64,000 bases of DNA from Myxacorys chilensis ATA2-1-KO14 (GTDB lineage Bacteria; Cyanobacteriota; Cyanobacteriia; Leptolyngbyales; Leptolyngbyaceae): contig JAHHHP010000020.1 in NCBI GenBank assembly GCA_019359275.1, forward strand, positions 1-64,000, in the 5' to 3' direction. Of this stretch, positions 29,752 to 39,161 are shown piece by piece. The notes beneath the pieces were generated by a model. The model searched no databases. It was not told where the DNA came from and saw nothing but the letters and a program-made list of their open reading frames with translations. The translations under genes and the position numbers were made by a program. Within the stretch, counting starts at the first letter, position 1; each line of letters opens with the position of its first letter.

Positions 29752-30660
29752 TCACCGCTTTATCGGACTCGCGCTGATCGAGCGAAGGGGACGATCGCCT
29801 GGTAAAAGCGGCTCGGTCGGCAGCTGATCAAACGTGATCTTGAGCCATTTTTCCTGAAGTTTCTTCAGTTCTCCTCCTTGGCGCAAATCACCCAAAAAGC
29901 CATTCAGAAAATTAAGTAGCTCTTGGTTGCCTTTGTTAACTGCCCAGGCTGCATAAGATTTACGACCGACTCGTTCTCCTAACCCAAAGATTGCAGGCTT
30001 CTCATCGACCAAGACCGAGAGCGATACAATGTTGTGCAACACGGCATCTAGACGCTGATTCAGTAAATCTTGGTACGCTTCAGCAAACTTGCGATACTGT
30101 TTCACCGGGCCAAGCTTGCCGCCTTTTTGTTTTAGTACTGCTTCAAGATCTGGCACGGCCGCAAACGAAGCCCCGCCTTGTTGTGCTCCTAGGGCTTTGT
30201 CAGCCAAATCTTGGAGCGTTTTAATTGAGGCATCGTCTTTGCGTTTGACATAGGCGATCGTTGATTCCGCGAACGGCGTCGTGAAATCCAATGTTTCTGC
30301 CCGCTCATCGGTAATCACCGCTGCTGTCAGCGCAACATCGTACTTTCCCTCTGCCACGCCCGGTAAAAGCCCTTGCCAAGGCACGATCTCCTGACGAATC
30401 TCGAATGGCACTTGTTTTCTGAGGCGATCGAGCAGTTCGTGATCGAATCCCGTCGGCTTGCCATTGACGAGGAATTCAAAGGGCGGATAATCATCTTCGG
30501 TGGCAACGAGTAAATATCCGCGTTGCTGAATCTGCTTGAGTAGTGTGTCAGTGATCGCGATCGTTGGGCTACTCTGAGATTGCTGCACACATCCATGCGC
30601 GATCGAGGCAAGCAGTGTGCCAGCGCCAGCCTGAAGGAAAGCCCGTCTGCGAATGCTCAT
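29752..30660 (-). CDS. periplasmic amino-acid-type substrate-binding protein (SBP family 3)
   Basis: About 302 residues from MSIRRRAFLQAG at 30660; the frame reaches 30747 but only this start gives a signal peptide. That peptide contains both a twin-arginine-like RRRAFLQ and a lipobox (IAHGC), so export could be Tat or Sec and lipid anchoring is likely. The mature part shows VATEDDYPPFEFLVNGKPTG and YDVALTAAVITDERAETL, as in polar amino-acid binding proteins. No permease or ATPase gene is nearby. Its 73-base spacing ahead of a histidine kinase suggests that it feeds a sensor instead of, or besides, a transporter. Confidence 0.88.
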   Translation of the reverse strand: MSIRRRAFLQAGAGTLLASIAHGCVQQSQSSPTIAITDTLLKQIQQRGYLLVATEDDYPPFEFLVNGKPTGFDHELLDRLRKQVPFEIRQEIVPWQGLLPGVAEGKYDVALTAAVITDERAETLDFTTPFAESTIAYVKRKDDASIKTLQDLADKALGAQQGGASFAAVPDLEAVLKQKGGKLGPVKQYRKFAEAYQDLLNQRLDAVLHNIVSLSVLVDEKPAIFGLGERVGRKSYAAWAVNKGNQELLNFLNGFLGDLRQGGELKKLQEKWLKITFDQLPTEPLLPGDRPLRSISASPIKR

Positions 30661-30745
30661 ATTAAGGGTGAATCCTATGGGTAAATCCCGGAGGTGAATC
30701 CGCAATTTTATTTTCAAGAATGCCCTGACTGTGCTTGCGACAATC

Positions 30746-31522
30746 ATGCTTACTAGTCTTCAAAATCCGTTAGTTAAACAATTGCGTAAGCTACACCGCG
30801 CTAAAGAGCGACGCGAACAGCAGCTTTTTCTGTTGGAAGGAACGCATTTAGTTGAAGAGGCGTGCGCCGTCGGGTTGCCCCTCATGACCATTTGCTGTAC
30901 AGAAATATGGCAGGCTCAACACCCTTCATTGTGGCAGCAGCTTCAGAATCGCTCTCAGCGGCTAGAAATAGCCAGTCCTGAAGTGGTAAAAGCGATCGCA
31001 ACGACCGTTGAACCTGATGGCATTGTTGCCACCGCAGAACGCATTTATTCTCAGCCATTGGCACTCAAACGCTTTGGACTTGTTCTTGAAACAATTCAAG
31101 ACCCTGGCAATCTTGGCACCATGATTCGGACGGCGGCGGCGGCGGGAGTAGAAGGACTTTTGCTCAGCGCAGATAGCGTGGATTTGGACAATCCAAAAGT
31201 GCTAAGAGCATCGGCGGGGCAATGGTTCCGGTTGCCGATGGGCGTTAGCTCCAACTTGAAGGCAGAAATTCTTAACGCCAAACAACAGGGCATGCAGATC
31301 ATCGCGACCGTTCCCACGGCAGCGCAAACCTACTGGGAAGTCGATTTTAGAAAACCAAGTCTGATTTTGATGGGAAATGAAGGAGCCGGGTTGTCTCGCC
31401 ATCTGAACGAGCTTGCAGATGCTCAAGTGACTATTCCGTTAAGCCCAGGAGTGGAATCGCTCAATGTGGCGATCGCGGCAGCCCTCATGCTTTACGAAGC
31501 AAAACGACAGCAATCAGGCTGA
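30746..31522 (+). CDS. SpoU/TrmH-family RNA 2'-O-methyltransferase
   Basis: About 258 residues from the ATG at 30746 (MLTSLQNPLVKQLRKLHRAK); a GTG at 30731 would add five residues. A short N-terminal RNA-substrate domain (LLEGTHLVEEA) precedes the SPOUT knot, with motif 1 NLGTMIRTAAAAG, motif 2 LILMGNEGAGLSRHL and motif 3 LNVAIAAALMLYEA. This arrangement is typical of 23S rRNA methyltransferases such as RlmB or TsnR relatives; the exact site is unknown. It diverges from the binding-protein gene, with only 85 bases between starts. Confidence 0.9.
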   Translation: MLTSLQNPLVKQLRKLHRAKERREQQLFLLEGTHLVEEACAVGLPLMTICCTEIWQAQHPSLWQQLQNRSQRLEIASPEVVKAIATTVEPDGIVATAERIYSQPLALKRFGLVLETIQDPGNLGTMIRTAAAAGVEGLLLSADSVDLDNPKVLRASAGQWFRLPMGVSSNLKAEILNAKQQGMQIIATVPTAAQTYWEVDFRKPSLILMGNEGAGLSRHLNELADAQVTIPLSPGVESLNVAIAAALMLYEAKRQQSG

Positions 31523-31717
31523 TTCGCCCTTTGACTGCATAAACTGCTCAATGTCCGCCACTGCTTGCTCAAATTCCTCAAGCTGTACTGGCATTGCTGG
31601 TGCAGCTGTGGGTTGAGCCTTCGTCTTGGCTTCAGACTCAGATAGCGTTTCTTGCAGCTTATCGAGTGATTCCATAAATGCTTTAGCTGCTGCACGTCGC
31701 AGTTCTTGCTGTTCCAT
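31514..31717 (-). CDS. small conserved hypothetical protein
   Basis: A 67-residue acidic, helical protein beginning MEQQELRRAAAKAFMESLDK, with a Pro/Ala-rich middle (PTAAPAMPV) and a second helix ending in MQSKGESA. Two amphipathic helices joined by a flexible linker fit a small regulatory or structural protein. It overlaps the 3' end of the SpoU gene by nine bases in a convergent way. The overlapping frame at 31492-31695 is strongly basic and is unlikely. Confidence 0.6.
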   Translation of the reverse strand: MEQQELRRAAAKAFMESLDKLQETLSESEAKTKAQPTAAPAMPVQLEEFEQAVADIEQFMQSKGESA

Positions 31718-31993
31718 AATGCCTAACTCTTACTGAATGGACTGAGCCGTAAGCTCGCCTTGTAATCGCCTTGAGTCAACAGATTTCTTCAATCTGAGTA
31801 GACTAACCCTAACTATAGGTTCCACGGATTCTCCGCTCTGATTAGAATGCCCACTCCTGTCACAATCGGCTCATTTCATGATCGTCAGGTTGAGCAAACT
31901 CTTCTTGAAGTGCCATGCCCAAAAGAATCTGTGTTGTCGAATTTACCCCTGGCAGTTGACAATAGATAGGGCAATAACCACCAGGAGGGCGAT

Positions 31994-33424
31994 GTGGCTA
32001 ACGATTTTGATTTTGATTTGGTGATTGTTGGTGCAGGCGTTGGTGGACACGGTGCAGCACTCCATGCCGTGGATTGTGGACTCAAGACCGCGATCGTCGA
32101 AGCGGCAGATATGGGCGGAACCTGCGTCAATCGCGGCTGCATTCCGTCAAAAGCGTTGCTGGCAGCATCGGGGCGGGTGCGAGAATTGCGAAATGCCCAC
32201 CATCTCAAGTCGCTAGGGATTGAAGTCGGTTCGGTTGGATTTGACCGCCAAGCGATCGCAGATCATGCGGCTGGAATTGTGCAGAAGCAACAGGACGGCC
32301 TCACCAACAGCTTAAAGCGGCTCAACGTTGATGTAATTCGCGGCTGGGCAAGAGTTTCAGGAGCGCAGAAGCTCAGCATCTCCACACCAGAAGGAGAAAA
32401 AACGATTACAGCAAAAGATATTATTCTCGCTCCGGGGTCAGTGCCGTTTGTGCCACCCGGGGCTGAGACAGACGGCAAAACCGTATTCACCAGCGACGAT
32501 GCGATTAAGTTAGAGTCGCTGCCGCCGTGGGTGGCGATCGTCGGTAGTGGCTACATCGGTCTAGAATTTGCGGATGTCTATACGGCGCTCGGTTGCGAAG
32601 TGACGATGATCGAAGCATTAGATCAACTGATGCCCGGATTTGATCCCGATATTGCAAAACTGGCACAGCGCATTCTCGTAACGCCGCGTGACATTGAGAC
32701 CAAGGCTGGAGTGTTAGCGGCAAAAGTGACCCCTGGTTCTCCCGTTGTGATCGAACTGATTGACGCCAAAACCAAAGAACCCCTGGAAACGCTAGAAGTG
32801 GATGCCTGTCTAATCGCCACAGGTCGAATTCCTTTTGCGAAAGATTTAGGGCTGGAATCGGTGAGCGTGGAATTAGATCGACGAGGCTTCATTCCAGTGA
32901 ACGATCGCATGGAAGTGCTGTCTAATGGCGAACCTGTGCCTCACTTGTGGGCAATTGGGGACGCGACCGGGAAAATGATGTTGGCTCATGCGGCGTCAGC
33001 TCAAGGCATTGCGGCGATCGAAAATATTTGCGGACGCGATCGCAGCATGGACTATCGCAGCATTCCCGCCGCCGCGTTTACCCATCCAGAGATCAGCTTT
33101 GTTGGCTTAACCGAGCCTCAAGCCAAGGAATTAGGACAGGCAGAAGGTTTCGAGGTAGCGACGGTGCGAACCTACTTTAAGGGCAATGCTAAAGCGATCG
33201 CAGAAGGAGAATCGGAAGGAATTGCTAAAATTGTTTATCGCAAAGACACAGGCGAAGTTCTCGGCACTCACATCATCGGACTTCACGCGGCTGATTTAAT
33301 TCAAGAAGCTGCAAATGCGATCGCCAATCGTCAATCGGTAAAATCGCTCGCATTCTCGGTTCACACCCATCCGACGCTGTCCGAAATTCTAGATGAAGCT
33401 TATAAGCGGGCAGCCGTTCATTAA
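31994..33424 (+). CDS. lpdA: dihydrolipoyl dehydrogenase (E3)
   Basis: A 476-residue flavoprotein starting at a GTG with AGGAGG six bases upstream. It has the FAD-binding [18 protein letters not shown], the redox-active pair in [16 protein letters not shown], the NAD-binding [14 protein letters not shown], and the C-terminal dimer interface His-Glu pair in [13 protein letters not shown]. It reoxidises dihydrolipoamide in the pyruvate dehydrogenase and glycine cleavage complexes. Length and motifs are complete, and it precedes trpC, separated by a palindromic repeat. Confidence 0.96.
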   Translation: MANDFDFDLVIVGAGVGGHGAALHAVDCGLKTAIVEAADMGGTCVNRGCIPSKALLAASGRVRELRNAHHLKSLGIEVGSVGFDRQAIADHAAGIVQKQQDGLTNSLKRLNVDVIRGWARVSGAQKLSISTPEGEKTITAKDIILAPGSVPFVPPGAETDGKTVFTSDDAIKLESLPPWVAIVGSGYIGLEFADVYTALGCEVTMIEALDQLMPGFDPDIAKLAQRILVTPRDIETKAGVLAAKVTPGSPVVIELIDAKTKEPLETLEVDACLIATGRIPFAKDLGLESVSVELDRRGFIPVNDRMEVLSNGEPVPHLWAIGDATGKMMLAHAASAQGIAAIENICGRDRSMDYRSIPAAAFTHPEISFVGLTEPQAKELGQAEGFEVATVRTYFKGNAKAIAEGESEGIAKIVYRKDTGEVLGTHIIGLHAADLIQEAANAIANRQSVKSLAFSVHTHPTLSEILDEAYKRAAVH

Positions 33425-33443
33425 TGTACTTTGAATGTGTTTT

Positions 33444-33530
33444 GCCCTCACCCCCAACCCCTCTCCCACAGGGAGGGGAGCCGATCCTAATCTTGTTCCC
33501 TCTCCTGCGGGAGAGGGCTAGGGTGAGGGC
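33444..33530. repeat. dispersed palindromic intergenic repeat
   Basis: The ends GCCCTCACCC (33444-33453) and GGGTGAGGGC (33521-33530) are perfect inverted repeats. The interior CCCTCTCC and GGGAGAGGG also pair, so the 87 bases can fold into one hairpin. Repeats of this form are widespread in cyanobacterial and other bacterial intergenic DNA. It may help terminate lpdA transcription. Confidence 0.7.
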
Positions 33531-33580
33531 GCATTAATCGCCTCAACGTCATCCTCTCAACCCTTTTACCCTTGTGCAAC

Positions 33581-34465
33581 ATGGAAATTCGTCGTCGCCG
33601 TCCTAATCCTGCGATCGCGGTGCAGGAGTTACGATACCAAGTCAACGCGCCGGAAAATCAACCTCAAAATATTCTGGAAGAGATTGTTTGGCAAAAAGAA
33701 GTTGAAGTGACGCAGATGCGGGATAAGATACCCCTGAGCGAATTGCAGAAACAGGTTGCAGAAAGCGACTCTGTACCGCGTAACTTCTTAGCGGCTTTGC
33801 AAAACGGTAAAACTAACCCCGCCGTGATTGCAGAAGTCAAAAAGGCATCTCCTAGCAAAGGCGTGATTCGAGACGATTTTGATCCGGTTGCGATCGCCAA
33901 GGCTTACGCTTCTGGTGGGGCAACCTGTCTATCGGTCTTAACCGATAAAAAATTCTTTCAAGGAAGCTTTGAGAACTTAGCGCAAATTCGTGCGGCTGTC
34001 GATCTCCCGCTGTTGTGCAAAGACTTCATCGTTTATCCTTATCAAATGTATTGGGCAAAGTTGCAAGGCGCAGACGCCGTTTTACTGATTGCAGCAGTTT
34101 TACCTGATAAAGATTTGCAGTATTTCTTGAAGATTGTTAAAGCGTTGGGCATGACGGCGCTGATCGAAGTGCATACGCTTGACGAACTCGATCGGGTTCT
34201 TGGCTTAGACGGAGTAACGCTGATCGGTATTAACAATCGCAATCTTAAAGACTTCTCCGTTGACCTCAATACCACTAAGGCGATCTTGACAGCTCGTGGC
34301 GCTCAGCTTGCAGAACGAGGTATTCTTGCAGTGAGTGAGTCAGGTATCCATACCCCCGAAGACATTTCTCTCGTTCAATCAGCAGGTGCAACGGCGGTTC
34401 TCGTAGGAGAGTCATTGATTAAGCAATCCGATCCAGGGCAAGCACTACGGCAACTGATCGCATGA
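33581..34465 (+). CDS. trpC: indole-3-glycerol phosphate synthase
   Basis: About 294 residues from the ATG at 33581. After an N-terminal extension of about 35 residues, the TIM barrel shows [15 protein letters not shown] (catalytic lysine region), [24 protein letters not shown] and [15 protein letters not shown]. It closes the indole ring in tryptophan synthesis, converting CdRP to indole-3-glycerol phosphate. The other trp genes are not nearby, as often in cyanobacteria. It is followed by a hairpin. Confidence 0.96.
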   Translation: MEIRRRRPNPAIAVQELRYQVNAPENQPQNILEEIVWQKEVEVTQMRDKIPLSELQKQVAESDSVPRNFLAALQNGKTNPAVIAEVKKASPSKGVIRDDFDPVAIAKAYASGGATCLSVLTDKKFFQGSFENLAQIRAAVDLPLLCKDFIVYPYQMYWAKLQGADAVLLIAAVLPDKDLQYFLKIVKALGMTALIEVHTLDELDRVLGLDGVTLIGINNRNLKDFSVDLNTTKAILTARGAQLAERGILAVSESGIHTPEDISLVQSAGATAVLVGESLIKQSDPGQALRQLIA

Positions 34466-34509
34466 CGTTGTCTATCTCAAGTTAGCGGCGAGGTAGCCAC
34501 AAGTTAGCC

Positions 34510-34534
34510 ACTAGGAGGCTAGACAGCCTCTAGT
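34510..34534 (+). terminator. terminator-like hairpin after trpC
   Basis: ACTAGGAGGCT (34510-34520) pairs with AGCCTCTAGT (34525-34534) over ten pairs with one bulged G and a 4-base loop. A short T tract occurs 13 bases later, so it is only a moderate terminator. Confidence 0.45.
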
Positions 34535-34632
34535 TAGTCTGCCATTTTTAAGAAAGATTGTGTTTTCGTCAACTTAGTCTTTAGATACTAAAATCTAGAG
34601 CTTTACTCTTTACCGCGATAGGTGAGCGTTAC

Positions 34633-34905
34633 ATGGAGCCAATTCCCCTTCCATCGCATATTCACTACGAATTACTGCTGCAACTTTTGGAGCGCCAAAC
34701 GATGTCTGCAGTCAGCCAGCATCCTCACCAACGCGAACAGGTTCAGCAACTGATCGTCACCTTGCGAAAAGCCATTTCTCAGCAAAAGCATTTGGAGGAA
34801 ACCTGCGATCGCTTGAGAGTTCCAGTTGAATATCGCTGGTCGCTCAATCGCGTCGATGCCCCCGAAGGCGCGATTAAAGTTCCTACGGAGGTGAAAAATT
34901 CGTGA
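34633..34905 (+). CDS. small conserved hypothetical protein (possibly DUF5340)
   Basis: A 90-residue soluble protein beginning MEPIPLPSHIHYELLLQLLE. It is helical with Gln-rich segments (LVTLRKAISQQKH-like) and a final VPVEYRWSLNRVD motif. This looks like a short protein family restricted to cyanobacteria; the DUF5340 label is from memory and uncertain. It lies between trpC and the coiled-coil gene on the same strand. Confidence 0.65.
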   Translation: MEPIPLPSHIHYELLLQLLERQTMSAVSQHPHQREQVQQLIVTLRKAISQQKHLEETCDRLRVPVEYRWSLNRVDAPEGAIKVPTEVKNS

Positions 34906-34991
34906 GGCATGTAAGCTGAAGACGTTCCGGTGGCGGAAACCGTTCTCCGCTGGGTGCTCGGGAGGCTTTTTTTGAGGAGGGATCGATCGAA

Positions 34992-36026
34992 GTGGCTGAG
35001 CCAAATCATGCAGAGCAGGCTGAGTTTGAGGCAGATGTCCTCGAACTAGCTGTGCCTGCAAGCGCACTAGCTCAACCGCCGGTCAGTCCAGAGAACACAT
35101 CGGAGGACACAGGGGATTTGACGCAGATGCAAGAGTGTGTGCAGCGTCAGATGAATCGCATTCGAGATTTAGAACATGCGTTAGATCAATCGCTCGCCAG
35201 TTTGGATGAGTTGCGCCTGCAAATTGTCGATCAAAACTTTTTAGAGCATCAGTTGGCTTCGACAGAAGAGTATGCCAATGTTCAAGAGCAGGCGATTCAT
35301 CAGTTACGGCTGCAATTTGAGAGTCAAAAAGCCGAGCTAGAAGCGCAGATTCGGCAAACACAAGACCAGTTGGGAGCCGCCGAAGTCCTAGCGCAAACGC
35401 AGCAACTTGAGCTAGAACGCCTCCGCACGAGTGGCATCCCGCTCTCAGAAGACGCGCTGGAGCAACTGGGCAAGAGTGCAACTGGGACAGAACCAAAGCC
35501 ACGGGGATTGCAAAAAGCAAAGCCTCATGAGTGGCTGACGCCAAAAGACTGGCTGCGTCACACGCCAAAAGAGCGAGTGGCCGAGCTGGAAAACCAGGTT
35601 CAAGAATTAGAAGTTCAAGTTGCCAAACAGATTACAACCCAAGCGATGTTGCAACAGGCATGTCAGGAATTAGAGCGCGATCGCGAACAAAGCCAGCACC
35701 GCATCGCTGAACTAGAACAGTATGCCGCCGAGATGCAGGAACAAATTTTAAGCCAAGCGCAGCAGGCGAGTGAGTATGAAACGGCGGTTCAGCACTGGAA
35801 GAATCGATTTTATGACATTCAGGATCAGGCACTAGCGCTGAAAAAATGGCTAGAAGAGCAGGGATCAGCGCTACCCGAGGAAATAACGGAGTTTTTAGCG
35901 TCGCTAGAAGAGGTGCCGGCAGCGGAACCTCAATCGACTCCGCGCCGAAATCCATTTAATGAAGATCTCAAAATTGATTTGCCGGACTTTCTAGCCCGTC
36001 GTCGCAATCGGAAATTCGGTTCGTAA
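34992..36026 (+). CDS. coiled-coil protein of unknown function
   Basis: A 344-residue protein starting at a GTG with GAGGAGG upstream. An acidic N-terminal 50 residues leads into Gln/Glu/Leu-rich coiled coils (about residues 45-150 and 195-290: LRLQIVDQNFLEHQLASTEE, QELERDREQSQHRIAELEQY). Between them a basic segment KPHEWLTPKDWLRHTPKERV breaks the coil. The end, residues 318-344, is basic (NPFNEDLKIDLPDFLARRRN) and may bind a partner. No enzymatic motif is visible. Its role is unknown; a scaffolding function would fit. Confidence 0.75.
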   Translation: MAEPNHAEQAEFEADVLELAVPASALAQPPVSPENTSEDTGDLTQMQECVQRQMNRIRDLEHALDQSLASLDELRLQIVDQNFLEHQLASTEEYANVQEQAIHQLRLQFESQKAELEAQIRQTQDQLGAAEVLAQTQQLELERLRTSGIPLSEDALEQLGKSATGTEPKPRGLQKAKPHEWLTPKDWLRHTPKERVAELENQVQELEVQVAKQITTQAMLQQACQELERDREQSQHRIAELEQYAAEMQEQILSQAQQASEYETAVQHWKNRFYDIQDQALALKKWLEEQGSALPEEITEFLASLEEVPAAEPQSTPRRNPFNEDLKIDLPDFLARRRNRKFGS

Positions 36027-36152
36027 GGTTCCATTCGCTGCCTTAAAGACGGGTATAAATTACAAAGTACGAATTACGAATTTCAGATATTGTGTAATCC
36101 TGGATCATGCACAACAAACTGAACTTTCGTACCTAAAAAAGGACGCATTCTC

Positions 36153-37307
36153 ATGGACGATAAGCTAATGCTGATGATTCCGGGTCCAACGCCCGTGCCC
36201 GAACAAGTTTTGTTAGCAATGGCAAAGCATCCCATCGGGCATCGGAGCGGCGATTTTAGCAAGATTCAAGCTGAAATCGTGGAGAACTTGAAGTGGCTGC
36301 ACCAGACGCAGAATGATGTGCTGATTTTGGCAGCAAGCGGCACGGGAGCGATGGAAGCCGGAATTATCAATTTTCTGAGTGCGGGCGATCGCGTGCTGGT
36401 TGGCTGTAATGGTAAGTTTGGCGATCGCTGGGCAGAAGTGTGTGACGCCTATGGCGTGCAAGCCGAACGAATTACTGCTGAATGGGGAAAGCCCCTCGAT
36501 CCCGAACAGTTTCGCGAGAAATTAGAGAGCGATCGCGACAAGCAAATCAAAGCGGTGATTATCACTCACAGCGAAACGTCGGCGGGGGTGATTAACGATT
36601 TAGAAACGATTAACCGCCATGTCAAAGCGCATGGAGAAGCGTTGATCATGGTTGATACTGTAACCAGTTTGGGCGCAACGAACGTTCCGGTTGACGAGTG
36701 GGGCTTAGATGTCGTCGGGTCGGGTTCTCAGAAAGGCTACATGATTCCGCCTGGATTGGGATTTGTAAGCGTCAGCGCCAAGGCGTGGGAAGCGTATAAG
36801 ACCGCTAAACTGCCCCGGTATTATTTGGATTTGGGCAAGTATCGCAAATCTGCTGCTAAAGATACGACCCCATTTACGCCCGCCATTAACATGTTTTTTG
36901 CTCTGCAAGTGGCATTGCGGATGATGAAAGCGGAAGGATTGGAGAATATCTTTGCGCGGCATCATCGGCAGTCGAAGGCAACTCGCGCCGCGATCGCGGC
37001 ATTGGGTTTGCCGCTGTTCACCACCGACGAGTGTTCTAGTCCGGCGATTACAGCCGTTGCGCCAGATCGGGTAGAGGCTGAGCAAATTCGCTCAATTATG
37101 CGGAAGCGGTTTGATATTGCCTTAGCTGGCGGACAAGATCATCTCAAAGGGAAGATCTTCCGCATTGGGCATCTGGGCTTTGTGGCAGACCGGGATATTT
37201 TGAGCGCGATCGGGGCGTTAGAAGTGACGCTTCAAGAGTTGGGTTACGAGAGTTTTAGTCCAGGTGCAGGGGTTGCAGCGGCAGCAAAAGCGTTCAACAC
37301 GCTGTAA
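36153..37307 (+). CDS. PLP-dependent class V aminotransferase (alanine/serine-glyoxylate type)
   Basis: A 384-residue fold-type I enzyme. It starts MDDKLMLMIPGPTPVPEQV and has HRSGDFSKIQAE, ASGTGAMEAGIINFL (phosphate-binding region), VDTVTSLGATNVPVDEWGLD and the PLP-lysine loop GSGSQKGYMIPPGLGF. This subfamily is annotated as alanine-glyoxylate or serine-glyoxylate aminotransferase and also, historically, as a soluble hydrogenase 42 kDa subunit in cyanobacteria. A role in photorespiratory glyoxylate metabolism is likely. Substrates cannot be fixed from sequence. Confidence 0.92.
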   Translation: MDDKLMLMIPGPTPVPEQVLLAMAKHPIGHRSGDFSKIQAEIVENLKWLHQTQNDVLILAASGTGAMEAGIINFLSAGDRVLVGCNGKFGDRWAEVCDAYGVQAERITAEWGKPLDPEQFREKLESDRDKQIKAVIITHSETSAGVINDLETINRHVKAHGEALIMVDTVTSLGATNVPVDEWGLDVVGSGSQKGYMIPPGLGFVSVSAKAWEAYKTAKLPRYYLDLGKYRKSAAKDTTPFTPAINMFFALQVALRMMKAEGLENIFARHHRQSKATRAAIAALGLPLFTTDECSSPAITAVAPDRVEAEQIRSIMRKRFDIALAGGQDHLKGKIFRIGHLGFVADRDILSAIGALEVTLQELGYESFSPGAGVAAAAKAFNTL

Positions 37308-37335
37308 TTTTTCTACACTGCAAGGCTCCTACACG

Positions 37336-37368
37336 GGTTCTGCCTTCTCGCATGTTGAGGGCAGAACC
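37336..37368. terminator. hairpin between convergent genes
   Basis: Perfect 9-bp arms GGTTCTGCC (37336-37344) and GGCAGAACC (37360-37368) with a 15-base loop. No T tract follows on either strand, so it may act with Rho-independent weak termination or simply as a structured end. Confidence 0.4.
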
Positions 37369-37448
37369 ATCAGGACTCACACAAAGTTACTTACACAAAA
37401 GGTTTAACTGCCAATGTGTCAGTCCTGAACTTTGGTTATATCTTCAAA

Positions 37449-37988
37449 CTAACGAGTACTTGCCAACTCTCGTTCTTCAACACGTTTCTCCTGATCCCAC
37501 CGCAGCAGCCGAGGAAGTTGGATTAAATTGAAGCTGTAATTCACAATCCAAATTCCGATTTCGAGCAACAAAAGATTCCGAAACCATCCTAAATCTTCTA
37601 TAGAAGCTGCACCAATACCCTGATATAGCTGCCAAACTCGGTAGGGCAGATATAAATAGGGAATCGCGATCCAGGCAACTGTCCGAAACTGGCGCAGGAG
37701 AACAACTTCAGTAACAATTTGTAATCCTAGCATCAACAGGTACGACAACAGAATCGGCAACACAGGTGAATCTGTTGATGAAAATCCAGCCCAAATACTA
37801 ACTCCAACCGGAACTAATACCCCAAACACTTGAACTGTGAAGAACCAAACCTTGAGCCAAGTCGGTAAAGGAAGCGGAATCTCAAACGGTTTTGTGTGAC
37901 GCCAAACCCACGTCAGAAACGCGAGAAAGGACGTTGCGATCGCAAAGAAGATCAGATTTTCAGTCCAGATGAATCCAACATCACTCAT
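37449..37988 (-). CDS. multi-pass membrane protein of unknown function
   Basis: A 179-residue protein with four hydrophobic segments (LIFFAIATSFLAFLTWVW, VWFFTVQVFGVLVPVGVSI, LPILLSYLLMLGLQIVT, NLLLLEIGIWIVNYSF). Polar loops include RHTKPFEIPLPLPTW. Both termini are charged. No transporter or enzyme family is recognised. It converges with the aminotransferase gene and precedes no obvious operon partner. Confidence 0.7.
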   Translation of the reverse strand: MSDVGFIWTENLIFFAIATSFLAFLTWVWRHTKPFEIPLPLPTWLKVWFFTVQVFGVLVPVGVSIWAGFSSTDSPVLPILLSYLLMLGLQIVTEVVLLRQFRTVAWIAIPYLYLPYRVWQLYQGIGAASIEDLGWFRNLLLLEIGIWIVNYSFNLIQLPRLLRWDQEKRVEERELASTR

Positions 37989-38126
37989 GAGCTTGACCGC
38001 AGGTTGAAAAGGGCAGAATCAGCGAAATCGTACGTTGTCCTTCTGAGTCTTACCTCTAGCTAAGGAGGGGATTGCTGTCTATGCCTTGTTGCAAAGCGGT
38101 GACGCAGGCCGTCCCTCAAGCCGAAG

Positions 38127-38897
38127 CTATTTTGTGAAGATAAAATCTGCACTACAAGGCAGAAGATAGCGCAACCCAGGAACAGCGCTTAGCACCGCAA
38201 AATAGACGGTTTGGTTCAGTCCTCGATTCGTGACCGTCGGATCAAATCGAATCTCAGTTTTTAGCCCCGCTTCTGTCGCCAGTTCTTTGATTTTGGGATA
38301 AATCAAAACATCTTCTGGCACTTCAGGACGCTTACTATTAACTCGTGCATACGCCAAGGGGTGAATAAACGATCGGCAGACCGGCTCATGTAGATATAGA
38401 CAGACGCCGCCTTTCTTTAGCACTCGGTGGACTTCGGCAAGCGTCCGTCGATGCTTGACAAAGTGGTGTGCCGCCTCGAAACAGAAGATCAAATCAACGC
38501 TCGCATCTTCCATTGGAATTTCGTAAGAGCGACAATGAGTTGTCTGATCGAGTCGAGTTTGAAAAATGTGTTCCCACTTGTGAGCAGACGCGATCGCGTA
38601 GGGACTAATATCGGTTGCGATCAGTTTCTTTTCGCCAAACTGCCGCTTGACCAAACACGACGCCCAACCTTGACCCGCTCCCAGCTCTAAAATCGAGTTT
38701 GCCTGCTCAAACAGAGCGCGATGATAGTCTAGTTTCTCTAGCAAAACCTTGGCTTCACAGAATTTGTTGACCAAGTTCTCAACCGCCTCAGATTTCGGAT
38801 TCTCAATCGGAGAATGTTGCCAAAACTGAATCTCGATTTCCTCTTTGTCAGCGATGTCTAAACCTACTTTTTTACGATTCGAGGATTGCATAGACAC
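38127..38897 (-). CDS. class I SAM-dependent methyltransferase
   Basis: A 256-residue protein with a helical N-terminal part and a Rossmann domain: motif I SILELGAGQGWASCL near residue 71, IATDISPYAIASA (acidic ribose ligand), and DLIFCFEAAHHFVKHRR with LKKGGVCLYLHEP. It resembles the Methyltransf_11 type. It is the farthest downstream gene of the second polysaccharide block, separated from the Wzy-like gene by 264 bases. It may methylate a sugar or other small substrate, which is inference. Confidence 0.85.
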   Translation of the reverse strand: MSMQSSNRKKVGLDIADKEEIEIQFWQHSPIENPKSEAVENLVNKFCEAKVLLEKLDYHRALFEQANSILELGAGQGWASCLVKRQFGEKKLIATDISPYAIASAHKWEHIFQTRLDQTTHCRSYEIPMEDASVDLIFCFEAAHHFVKHRRTLAEVHRVLKKGGVCLYLHEPVCRSFIHPLAYARVNSKRPEVPEDVLIYPKIKELATEAGLKTEIRFDPTVTNRGLNQTVYFAVLSAVPGLRYLLPCSADFIFTK

Positions 38898-39161
38898 GTT
38901 AAATAATGGATCTGGAAATAATTCATTTGGGCAGCGAGTTGCTGAAAATTCACTATATATAGAGGTTCAGCACTAGGAAATAATCAAAAGACAGAAATAA
39001 TTTTCGTGATGCCTAAACTGACACCTGAACGGCGGAGTGAAAATGAGGGCCTTCCCTAGCCCTACGCTCCCTTTAGAGCCATGCCCACGCGATTTCGATT
39101 ACCCATGTCATTCGACCTATGCATCTTCGATCCAACGCCGTTGTCGCGCTCCGAAGCATTA

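Noticed and set aside
31492..31695. Alternative minus-strand frame of 67 codons near the SpoU gene
   Set aside because: Overlaps 31514-31717 in another frame, is strongly basic and Gln-rich, and lacks a good start.
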